Origin: Macrostomum hystrix
Taxonomy: Eukaryota > Platyhelminthes > Macrostomidae
Reading direction: 5' to 3'
Assembly (NCBI GenBank): GCA_950097015.1
Contig: CATNEN010000001.1
Span: forward strand, 13,785,501-13,849,500
DNA length: 64,000 bases
In this document: positions 55,501 through 63,625 of the stretch, piece after piece
Numbering within the stretch: position 1 is the stretch's first letter
How the letters are laid out: every line of letters begins with the position of its first letter
The notes under the pieces: model-generated
Database searches by the model: none
Told to the model about the DNA's origin: nothing
What the model saw: the letters and a program-made list of their open reading frames with translations, nothing else
Program-made: the position numbers and the translations under genes

Positions 55501-58235
55501 TCCAATCTACCTTCTCTACTTGTACAATCTCCCTTCTCTACTTATACAATCTACCTTCCCTCCTTATCCAATCTATCTTCTCTACTTGTACAATCTACCT
55601 TCCCTCCTTATCCAATCTACCTTCTCTACTTGTACAATCTACCTTCCCTCCTCATCCAATCTACCTTCTCTCCTTATCCAATCTACCTTCTCTCCTTATC
55701 CAATCTACCTTCCCTCCTTATCCAATCTACCTTCTCTCCTTATCCAATCTACCTTCCCTCCTTATCCAATCTACCTTCTCTCCTTATCCAATCTACCTTC
55801 TCTCCTTATCCAATCTACCTTCTCTCCTTATCCAATCTACCTTCTCTCCTTATCCAATCTACCTTCTCTCCTTATCCAATCTACCTTCTCTCCTTATCCA
55901 ATCTACCTTCTCTACTTGTACAATCTCCCTTCTCTACTTATACAATCTACCTTCCCTCCTTATCCAATCTATCTTCTCTACTTGTACAATCTACCTTCCC
56001 TCCTTATCCAATCTACCTTCTCTACTTGTACAATCTACCTTCCCTCCTCATCCAATCTACCTTCTCTACTTGTACAATCTACCTTCCCTCCTTATCCAAT
56101 CTACCTTCTCTACTTATACAATCTACCTTCCCTCCTTATCCAATCTACCTTCTCTACTTGTACAATCTCCCTTCTCTACTTATACAATCTACCTTCCCTC
56201 CTTATCCAATCTATCTTCTCTACTTGTACAATCTACCTTCCCTCCTTATCCAAACTACCTTCTTTACTTGTACAATCTACCTTCCCTCCTTATCCAATCT
56301 ACCTTCTCTACTTATCCAATCTACCTTCCCTCCTTATCCAATCTACCTTCTCTCCTTATCCAATCTACCTTCTCTCTTTATCCAATCTACCTTCTCTCCT
56401 TATCCAATCTACCTTCTCTCCTTATCCAATCTACCTTCTCTACTTGTACAATCTCCCTTCTCTACTTATACAATCTACCTTCCCTCCTTATCCAATCTAT
56501 CTTCTCTACTTGTACAATCTACCTTCCCTCCTTATCCAAACTACCTTCTTTACTTGTACAATCTACCTTCCCTCCTTATCCAATCTACCTTCTCTACTTG
56601 TACAATCTACCTTCCCTCCTCATCCAATCTACCTTCTCTACTTGTACAATCTACCTTCCCTCCTTATCCAATCTACCTTCTCTACTTATACAATCTACCT
56701 TCCCTCCTTATCCAATCTACCTTCTCTACTTGTACAATCTACCTTCCCTCAATAGGAGACCAAATAAGGTCTTATTTTTGTTCTGCGCGATAGAATGCAC
56801 TTTTGTGTGTTGACTTCCTGACATTGCACATGCAGACTGAGTTTATTGTCACTGTGTGCGCTTTTCAGAGTAAACGTTTTTTGCTCTGTTGACATTTTCT
56901 ATTCTATTTCTGATTTGCTTCGTTTATTTAGACTTTGGCTTTCTTTAGCTTCTTTAATAAAGTTTTTTAAAGGGAATAAAGTGAATATAATAAAGTTATA
57001 CTCACTCCCTATTCACTCCCTACTCTCACTCCCTACTCACTCCCTACTCATTCCCTACTCACTCCCTTCCTCTCCCTACTCACTCCCTTCCTCTCCCTAC
57101 TCACTCCCTTCCTCTCCCTACTCACTCCCTACTCACTCACTACTCACTCCCTACTCATTCCCTACTCACTCCCTTCCTCTCCCTACTCACTCCCTTCCTC
57201 TCCCTACTCACTCCCTTCCTCTCCCTACTCACTCCCTACTCACTCACTACTCACTCCCTTCCTCTCCCTACTCACTCCCTACTCACTTCCTACTCACTTC
57301 CTACTTACTCCCAACTCTCACTCCCTACTCACTCCCTACTCTCACTCCCTACTCACTCCCTACTCACTTCCTACTTTCTCCCAACTCTCACTCCCTACTC
57401 ACTCCCTACTCTCACTCCCTAATCACTTCCTACTCACTCCCTACTCACTCCCTACTCACTCCCTACTCTCACTCCCTAATCACTCCCTAATCACTCCCTA
57501 CTCACTCCCTACTCACTTCCTACTTACTCCTAACTCTCACTCCCTACTCACTCCCTACTCACTCCCTACTCACTTCCTACTCACTCCCTACCCTCACTCC
57601 CTACTCACTCCCTACTCACTCCCTTCCTCTCCCTACTCACTCCCTACTCACTCCCTACTCACTCCCTACTCACTCCCTACTCACTCCCTACTAACTCCAT
57701 ACTCACTCCCTACTTACTCCCAACTCTCACTCCCTACTCACTCCCTACTCACTCCCTACTCACTTCCTACTCACTCCCTACTCTCACTCCCTACTCACTC
57801 CCTACTCACTCCCTTCCTCTCCCTACTCACTCCCTACTCACTCCCTACTCACTTCCTACTCACTCCCTACTCTCACTCCCTACTCACTTCCTGCACTCTC
57901 CATAGTCATACCAACTCTCACACCTACTCACACCCTTCTCAAAACCAACTCTGTCCCTACTCAATCATCACTCGCATCCCTCGCATTGAATGATTATTAT
58001 TATTCAGCAATAAACTGGAAGCTTCAAAGCCTTCTTAGAAATGGACAATAATTTTACAGTTTAAATCAGGTAATCAATATAATCAGATTTTGTTTATTGA
58101 AAATTCGCATCAGATGACAGGCACAGACTCAACTATGGCTTGCTGAGCACAACCCGAGGCCAACCGATTCTACTAGCCACTCAGCAGAGCGTGACTGCCG
58201 TACGGAATTCGCCTACTGATAGTAGCAAGATCTAG
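43549..58235 (+). CDS. Divergent ACOT8-like thioesterase paralogue, C-terminal SKI
   Basis: Four exons join in phase: 43549-43646, 44247-44404, 53875-54627 and 58114-58235, giving 376 residues. Conserved thioesterase segments appear in order: MYGGLLVAQAMSAALLA and FHSVQAYFLRAG (exon 2), SEPVKFAVESLPSG and SYLLRRVTASQ (start of exon 3), VAQILTAFLSDKGLL and KASLDHRLVFEG (end of exon 3), TTRGQPILLATQQSVTAVR (exon 4). Candidate catalytic residues D (LSDKG), S (SLDHR) and Q (TQQS) remain, but the usual R-D-G-R-S and Q-E-G-x-x-R motifs are altered. The linker between the hotdogs is expanded by an in-frame triplicated 17-residue repeat. The C-terminus SSKI resembles a PTS1 peroxisomal signal. Intron 2 is 9,470 bp and contains an antisense GPCR gene. 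The first exon could have an upstream partner, because a CAG acceptor-like site sits 20 bases before the ATG. Substrate is unknown. Confidence 0.82.
43833..44112. repeat. Minisatellite, 27-bp unit, intron 1 of thioesterase paralogue
   Basis: About 10 copies of TGAGGCAGACACTGAAGT plus ATCAGGGAC between the first two exons. Confidence 0.96.
44450..44705 (-). mobile_element. SINE copy 2, diverged
   Basis: Minus-strand copy of the SINE at 42-387. Shared stretches include GCGTAAATTGCACGACAAG, CCCCAAGCCTTCTCTC and GGGACCTTGGTGCGAGAGGC. The B box is reduced to GGTCGATTTC and the A box is degraded. It lies 45 bases after the exon 2 donor of the thioesterase paralogue. Confidence 0.8.
45024..45254 (+). 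pseudogene. Relic of a non-LTR retrotransposon C-terminus
   Basis: A 76-residue open tail starts with CPKYTDEVERPVRVLFKC and continues with RDEFIKQV, FNSLTAEYKMLYLMTQES and FVEKII before a stop. The order C-P-x-Y, H/R-V-L-F-K-C, FNxLTxxxKMxYLM is typical of the end of reverse-transcriptase ORFs of non-LTR elements. An in-frame stop lies just upstream and the remainder of the polymerase is missing, so it is dead. The resemblance is recalled from the family, not searched. Confidence 0.45.
45590..45815. repeat. AAT-rich low-complexity tract
   Basis: Degenerate (AAT)n with AATCATAACAATG interspersed. Confidence 0.9.
46495..46700 (+). mobile_element. SINE copy 3, 5'-truncated, opposite orientation
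   Basis: Plus-strand body of the same SINE (GGCCAACCTCCAAGGCACAG, TGAGAAAGTCAGGGCAGATG). It extends into GCCTCCTCGCTGGCTGCAGG and GTCACCAAA, which match the outer edge of copy 2. The tRNA-like head is missing or unrecognisable; an AT simple repeat precedes it. Confidence 0.78.
46915..48360 (-). CDS. Orphan rhodopsin-like GPCR, nested antisense in an intron
   Basis: A single-exon 481-residue frame with seven hydrophobic segments: about 8-31, 42-63, 86-108, 124-147, 241-262, 284-311 and 326-350. A conserved-type Cys (75) precedes TM3 and another (163) lies in the long second extracellular loop (about 150-240). Possible N-glycosylation sites are N77-W-T and N228-V-T. Class A hallmarks are present but altered: DLY (104-106) in place of DRY, SPxxLY (345-350) in place of NPxxY, Asn51 near the usual TM2 Asp, and TM6 keeps Pro299 without the CWxP Trp. 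The C-tail has an Ala/Thr/Val-rich stretch. The ligand is unknown. The gene lies wholly within intron 2 of the plus-strand thioesterase paralogue. A GATTGCAG acceptor upstream of the ATG suggests a separate 5' UTR exon. Confidence 0.82.
   Translation of the reverse strand: MLLFSTEKIIELVATMLGLAINAVTMVTLCSWGKRKLTNRTRLLVSITAANLLAAIGATIMLVNTIHRPDLNQFCLNWTDMLIEAARNSGTILIMLGLCSLSMDLYLTVNHSMRYQIYSTRITKVSIAGTWILGLCLGFLSVLINLAMSGDDNAKPSTAPTLCQSSERQFQTEGLIGNAGRKLTHDLQYQMRHTRTSAFIVRATVMPRLLIPALPPAPHSPLKMGSNNVTMLHLTRYMGHATQTVVTAVCLLVISTCLALICRRILRPTCGQSRATARRRRGAWTIFLLLLAFVLTMLPSLLGELFMLLQIVLHTKTEILQNEVSFIMYVQPYLYALSVSFTVASPIILYTRMREVRSSYRNMMFGLQRRLNRAGSGAIGGATDAAVTAAGTVAAAVTNDATVAARLLASSSQALKLASRRRVRQDLLEIPLDDLQEADSFELNGAACFDRSPLVSGLNKWTDENEMDEDSRQLIANSVSL
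48361..49337. other. Upstream region of the nested GPCR
   Basis: Unique sequence between the GPCR start codon (minus) and the 19-bp array, the likely site of the GPCR promoter. No coding frame is seen. Confidence 0.4.
49338..50632. repeat. Purine-rich minisatellite, 19-bp unit, ~68 copies
   Basis: Unit GTAGTCAGGAAGGGAGATG. Rare variants (GGAAAAGAG, TCAAGAAGG, GGAAGTC, GATGGACAG) recur in the same order, showing block duplications of several hundred bases. Confidence 0.97.
50877..51387. repeat. (CAGT)n microsatellite, ~128 copies
   Basis: About 511 bp of CAGT with a single substitution (CAGC at 51,020). Confidence 0.99.
51388..52039. other. Unique intronic stretch
   Basis: Part of intron 2 of the thioesterase paralogue, between two arrays. 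No gene is seen. Confidence 0.4.
52040..53325. repeat. Minisatellite, 21-bp unit, ~60 copies
   Basis: Unit GTAGATAAAGTAGACAGGAG plus A. Variants (AGAACA, AGTACA, GGGGAG, TTAGAC) recur in larger blocks of about 250 bp. The unit is open in several frames; the Val-Asp-Lys-Val-Asp heptad ORF is not taken as a gene. Confidence 0.97.
54018..54170 (+). repeat. In-frame 51-bp tandem triplication in exon 3 of thioesterase paralogue
   Basis: Three units at 54018, 54069 and 54120, nearly identical. Each encodes 17 residues beginning QPISAAGEIDTP. A fourth partial start, CAGCCAATCA, lies at 54171. It sits in the linker between the two hotdog domains. Confidence 0.95.
54849..56752. repeat. Minisatellite, 22-bp unit, ~87 copies
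   Basis: Unit TCTACCTTCTCTCCTTATCC plus AA in intron 3 of the thioesterase paralogue. CTACTTGTACAA variants alternate and form repeated blocks in the second half. The sense strand is almost G-free. Confidence 0.97.
57000..57900. repeat. Minisatellite, ~11-bp unit CTCCCTACTCA
   Basis: About 80 copies with CTTCCTCTCCCTA and CTCTCACTCCC insertions, also in intron 3 of the thioesterase paralogue. It ends about 210 bases before the last exon. Confidence 0.96.
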
Positions 58236-58387
58236 TTTTTTACCCATTTATACTGTTTTAAAAAAAACAATTTACTAAATACAAATCCTAACTGCCAAAA
58301 ATTCTTTTGACGTAGTAAAAATATTAGATAGTTTTTGAGACATTCATTTTCTTTTTATATAAAACAATTTATTGTGCTTTTCTATTG

Positions 58388-59012
58388 AAAATCCATGAGA
58401 TAATCCACGTGATAATCCATGCAATATTCCACGACATAATCCATGACATAATCCATGACATAATCCATGAGATAATCCATGAGATAACCCACGCGATAAT
58501 CCACGCGATAATCCATGAGATAATCAATATAATAATCCACGCGATAATCAATGAGATAATCCATGAGATAATCCATGTGATAATCCAAGTGATAATCCAT
58601 GTGATAATCCATGTGGTCATCCATGTGATAATCCATGAGATAATCCATGTGATAATCTATGTGATAATCCATGAAATAATCCATGAGATAATCCATGTGA
58701 TAATCTATGTGATAATCCATGAAATAATCCATGAGATAATCAATGAAATAATCTATGTGATAATCAATGAGATAATCCATGAAATAATCTACGTGATAAT
58801 CCATGAGATAATCCATGAAATAATCCATGAGATAATCCATGAAATAATCTATGTGATAATCAATGAGATAATCCATGAGATAATCCATGTGATAATCCTT
58901 GTGATAATCCATGTGATAATCCATGTTGTCATCCATGTGATAATCCATGAGATAATCCATATGATAATCTATGTGATAATCCATGAGATAATCCCTGAGA
59001 TAATCCATGAGA
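58388..59012. repeat. Minisatellite, 12-bp unit ATAATCCATGAG
   Basis: About 52 copies with variants of the last three bases (GAG, TGT, GAA) between the paralogue stop and the next gene. Confidence 0.97.
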
Positions 59013-59407
59013 TTTCAAATTCATTAACTAGTAAATAGTTTAACAGTTGAGCTTGTAGTTATCGTGACCCCAGCGTCATACATATACTGCTCTAATTATA
59101 AAAATTTCATCAACCGGCTCTATCAGTGGAGTCAATATGTTTAGCTTGAGTAAATATTTAACATTGTTGGTTGGCTTGAGCACACAAAAGCACAGGTTGT
59201 TGAGCTACTGTGCCATGAGAATCTCAGTCAGTTTTTCTTAGCGATTAAATCAATTCCGTCTTGGATTGTGTTTGCTTGAATACACCGACGAGAGGTTACT
59301 GCTGCAAACGGACAATCGCTGAGTCTATAAAGAACCATTGTGCTCATCACAGCCTCTGTTTTTTTAAAGACATTTTCAACTCAAAGCAGCCGGCACAGAC
59401 TCAAGCC
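59013..59407 (+). promoter_or_regulatory. Upstream region of the coiled-coil gene
   Basis: Unique sequence. An acceptor-like TTTTTTTAAAG (to about 59,368) and ACTCAAAG (to about 59,384) lie shortly before the chosen ATG, so a 5' exon or trans-spliced leader may join here. Confidence 0.35.
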
Positions 59408-62400
59408 ATGCTCAAACTCAACACGGTGGAGCGTAACTGGAGAACACTGCTGGAAGCTCTTGACAGCATTGGCGAACACCTGCGGGACAACTTCGGGCAC
59501 TACGACAAAGTGTTTCGGAGGTGCGATCGATACTTCATGCAGAAGCACGGCAGGAAGGCTGACACACTGCAGGATGTCATTGTCATTCTCAACTGCAGGT
59601 GATCAGTACATTGACTATGACCATTGCTGATGGAACAGAGTGGATTGCTAGTCTACGCCATTGCTGATGTAACAGAATGGATTGCTAGTCTATTCCATTG
59701 CTGATGTAACAGAATGGATTGCTAGTCTATGCCATTGCTGATGTAACAGAGTGGATTGCTAGTCTATGCCATTGCTGATGTAACAGAATGGATTGCTAGT
59801 CTACGCCATTGCTGATGTAACAGAATGGATTGCTAGTCTATTCCATTGCTGATGTAACAGAATGGATTGCTAGTCTATTCCATTGCTGATGTAACAGAAT
59901 GGATTGCTAGTCTATTCCATTGCTGATGTAACAGAATGGATTGCTAGTCTATTCCATTGCTGATGTAACAGAATGGATTGCTAGTCTATTCCATTGCTGA
60001 TGTAACAGAATGGATTGCTAGTCTATTCCATTGCTGATGTAACAGAGTGGATTGCTAGTCTATTCCATTGCTGATAGAACAGAATGGATTGCTAGTCTAT
60101 TCCATTGCTGATGTAACAGAGTGGATTGCTAGTCTATTCCATTGCTGATGTAACAGAGTGGATTGCTAGTCTATTCCATTGCTGATGTAACAGAATGGAT
60201 TGCTAGTCTATTCCATTGCTGATGTAACAGAGTGGATTGCTAGTCTATTCCATTGCTGATGTAACAGAGTGGATTGCTAGTCTATTCCATTGCTGATGTA
60301 ACAGAATGGATTGCTAGTCTACTCCATTGCTGATGTAACAGAGTGGATTGCTAGTCTATTCCATTGCTGATGTAACAGAGTGGATTGCTAGTCTATTCCA
60401 TTGCTGATGGAACAGAATGGATTGCTAGTCTATCCCGCAACTGCACCCGCCACTCGCAGGACCCAGTCCCGAGCTCAGGTGTTCCTCAACGACTCAGACT
60501 TTGACAGCCTGATCACTCTGCTGAACCAGTTCTACCGACTTCGAGACGTGCATAACGCTATCACCTCGGAGATCCTGAAGCCGTTGTACCGCTATTACTA
60601 CCTGTACTTCAGCCAGGACAAGCAACACGAGCGTCAGCTTGAGTCCGTGATTAACGCTGCCAACACGGCGAAGATCTTCATCAACTCGGTGCAGGAGGAA
60701 AGCGATCAGAGGCGGGCCGCGCCGAAGCCCTTCGGCAAGGAGGAGGTGAAGCCGCATCGCAAGGTCTGGCACGTGCTCAGTTTCCTGGAAAACTCGCTGC
60801 TCGGCCTCAGGCCGATTTTGGAGCAGCTGGAGGACTGGCAGATGGAGCACCGGTTTCAACTCAACGGCCAGGAGATCGACTTCCTCCAGCCGCTGCTGTC
60901 GTATCGTTATAGCCGGGCGGAGCCGAAGCCGCGGGATCAGGAGGACGAAGACGGCACGTTGAGAGGTCGACGGCTGGGCCGGCTGAAGCAGCCGAAGCAG
61001 CTGCCGCGCCAGGAGGAGCCGAGACGATGGGAGGATCAGCTCAGAGTTCACGGGGAGCCAATCAAGGTCTGCTCACTAACCCCCACTCACCCTCATTCAC
61101 CCTCATTCAACCACATTCACCCTGATTCGCCTAAATTCACCCCATTCACCCACATTCACCCTGATTCACCCTCACTCACCCTCATTCACCCTCATTCACC
61201 CTCATTCACCCTCATTCACCCTCATTCACCCTCATTCACCCTCATTCACCCTCATTCACCCTCATTCACCCTCATTCACCCTCATTCACCCTCATTCACC
61301 CTCATTCACCCTCGCTAACCCTCATTCACCCTCATTCACCCTCATTCACCCTCGCTAACCCTCATTCACCCTCATTCACCCTCATTCACCCTCATTCACC
61401 CTCATTCACCCTCATTCACCCTCATTCACCCTCATTCACCCTCGCTAACCCTCATTCACCCTCATTCACCCTCATTCACCCTCATTCACCCCAAGGCCGC
61501 GCCCACATTTCCCAAGCGCTTCGGTGGGATGGTGAACAACTACCTGTCGGCTCGCGAAGATCACTACCTTCAGCAGCGCGTTGACAGCTACTGGGAGCAG
61601 CAGGCTGCATTGGAAGATTGGCGCAGGAGGCCAGTGATTCAACAGCACCTGCAGCAGCAACATCAGCGTCAGCAGCCATTGTTGGCCATCACAGCACCAC
61701 CTGGCAGCACTAGACTCCAAGACTCCAGCACCGGTGGCTTCCTGGACCAGATTTTGGTTGTCGGCCCGATGCAGCAGCCACACACGGCCAGCTATCACAG
61801 CAATGGGGATGTTCAGGTGAGGCTTCACACAATAACGGCTACTGATTGCAATGTCACTGACTAATTACTTTTCGTGTTCTTTGCTACTACTTGCTAGTTT
61901 GCTGAGTAGTAGTCAGTAGCGTATGCGGCTAACCTTGCTGGAAAGGAGAGATGCAGGGAGAAGGAAAGGAGAGATACGGGGAGAAGGAAAGCAAAGATGC
62001 AGGGAGAAGGAAAGGAGAGATGCGGGGAGAAGGAAAGGAGAGATGCGGGGAGAAGGAAAGGAGAGATGCAGGGAGAAGGAAAGCAAAAATGTAGGGAGGA
62101 CGAAAGGAGAGATGCAGGGAGAAGGAAAGGAGAGTTGCAGGGAGAAGGAAAGGAGAGATCAACTCTGCCATCAAACTAGCCCCTAAAAAATCACCAGAAT
62201 GCTCGGCATGGCCCGTCAGTGTTCATCACGGAGGAAGAGGACGCGGCCGGAAGTCACGGAGGGTCGCCTCGCTTCGGCGCCGTTGACGCAGGCAAGACTG
62301 CAGCCGCGACCTCCAAGCTGCCGCCGCTGGGCCAGCCGCTGCCGCGGTTGTCGGCGGAGGCGCCGGTTCGCGCGGTCCGCGGCTTCGATCCGGACACCTA

Positions 62401-63177
62401 CCTGGAGGAACTGCGCGGCACCGAGGCCAAGCTGCAGGTGGTGGCTGCCGCACTGAGGCAGCAGGAGGCCGAGTCTGCCGACCTTCTGGCCAAGATGGAG
62501 GGCGCTGGCAGGGGCGGCGGAGGTGAGATTTCCCATTCTATACACTCCCCTGTTCCCATCCCTTCTTCTCCCCTGTTCCCATCCCTTCTTCTCCCCTGTT
62601 CCCATCCCTTCCTCTCGCCTGTTCCCATCTCTTCCTCTCCACTGCTCCCACCCCTTCCTCTCCCCTGCTCTCATCCCTTCCTCTCCCCTGTTTCCATCCC
62701 ATCCTCTCCCCTGCTCCTATCCCTTCCTCTCCCCTGCTCCCATCCCTTCTTCTCCCCTGCTCCCATCCCTTCTTCTCCCCTGCTCCCATCCCTTCTTCTC
62801 CCCTGCTCCCATCCCTTCTTCTCCCCTGCTCCCATCCCTTCTTCTCCCCTGCTCCCATCCCTTCTTCTCCCCTGTTCCCATCCCATCCTCTCCCCTGTTC
62901 CCATCCCATCCTCTCCCCTGTTCCCATCCCTTCTTCTCCCCTGTTCCCATCCCTTCCTCTCCCCAGAGCAGGAGTTTATCAGTGTCTCTCTCCCGTCTGA
63001 TCAGGCAACGCGCCGTCTCTCGATGGCTCCTCCTCGCAGCAGAGCTTCGACTGGCTCCGAGTGCTTCGCCAGGAGAAGGAGGCCAGCATTCACAGTCTGC
63101 GTCAGCGGATGGACCTGCTGCAATTTCAGAAGAAGCTCATATTGAGCCGCTTGCAGGCGCCGCTGTTCACTTACTAG
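59408..63177 (+). CDS. Coiled-coil protein, possibly CCDC162-like
   Basis: Five exons join in phase: 59408-59598, 60460-61066, 61496-61816, 62198-62522 and 63005-63177, giving 538 residues from the first ATG. The frame stays open about 150 bases upstream, so more N-terminal exons are possible. Mostly helical, charged protein: MLKLNTVERNWRTLLEAL and RCDRYFMQKHGRKADTLQDV (exon 1), FYRLRDVHNAITSEILKPLY and VWHVLSFLENSLLGL (exon 2), RFGGMVNNYLSAREDHYLQQ (exon 3), VFITEEED and DTYLEELRGTEAKLQVVAA (exon 4), and a terminal coiled coil IHSLRQRMDLLQFQKKLIL (exon 5). This loosely recalls the C-terminal part of the large CCDC162 family, which I could not check. Gene limits and name are tentative, but the coding nature is well supported by phase. 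All four introns are array-filled. Confidence 0.68.
59619..60440. repeat. Minisatellite, 37-bp unit, intron 1 of the coiled-coil gene
   Basis: About 22 copies of TTCCATTGCTGATGTAACAG plus AATGGATTGCTAGTCTA. It starts about 20 bases after the donor and ends about 20 bases before the acceptor, so the intron is essentially all repeat. Confidence 0.97.
61082..61490. repeat. Minisatellite, 10-bp unit CTCATTCACC, intron 2
   Basis: About 40 copies, with CTCGCTAACC variants. The array runs to 5 bases before the exon 3 acceptor (CCCCAAG at 61,489-61,495), so its last units serve as the pyrimidine tract. Confidence 0.97.
61940..62160. repeat. Purine-rich minisatellite, 21-bp unit, intron 3
   Basis: About 10 copies of GAGATGCAGGGAGAAGGAAA plus G. 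Confidence 0.94.
62538..62965. repeat. Polypyrimidine minisatellite, ~23-bp unit, intron 4
   Basis: About 18 copies of CCCATCCCTTCTTCTCCCCT plus GTT. It ends in an acceptor-like CCTCTCCCCAG (62,956-62,966). The phase-compatible acceptor used in the model is TGATCAG at 63,004. Confidence 0.96.
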
Positions 63178-63359
63178 TGCATCGAGTCCTGAGATATCGA
63201 GCTCAAAGGTTACTCACTGACACCTATCCGTAGGAAAAATGTAAATATGAGTTTTGAGTTTTCGCATGTCCTACCTTCTCTACTAATAGCCGCAGTAGGT
63301 GGAAATGCTTGTTCAATTAAAGTAAATATACTAAATACGCGAATCCTTATTGGTTCACA

Positions 63360-63365
63360 AATAAA
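63360..63365 (+). terminator. Candidate polyadenylation signal AATAAA
   Basis: AATAAA lies 183 bases after the stop of the coiled-coil gene. An ATTAAA also occurs at 63,316-63,321. Confidence 0.5.
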
Positions 63366-63474
63366 GAAATTCACGCATTAATCAATCTAAAATAGTCAAC
63401 AATGTTAGCCGACATGATTGAATTGTGAAATTCTGTGAGCAGGAAAACTATGCCTATTCTTGTGGTTCTTGCCA

Positions 63475-63625
63475 CCAGACACTGACGAGAATCGTTGAAT
63501 ATCTCGACAATGCCAATGTTTTGTGATTCTGGAAGTTGTTTCATCGGATGGAGCGGAGAAATTTAGCCCGTGTTCTAGATTTTTATGGCGACTGGTTGGA
63601 TATTGGTTGAATATTTTAGGAGATG
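63475..63625 (+). repeat. Interspersed repeat, copy B, uninterrupted
   Basis: Matches 1-41 plus 402-515 in the same orientation, but without the SINE insertion. Similarity fades on both sides. Class unknown. Confidence 0.75.

Noticed and set aside
54800-56813. A 651-codon frame of LLSLSNLPSLLIQSTF repeats
   Set aside because: Intronic 22-bp array. Since 22 is not a multiple of three, the frame cycles through all phases, which shows only that the unit lacks stops.
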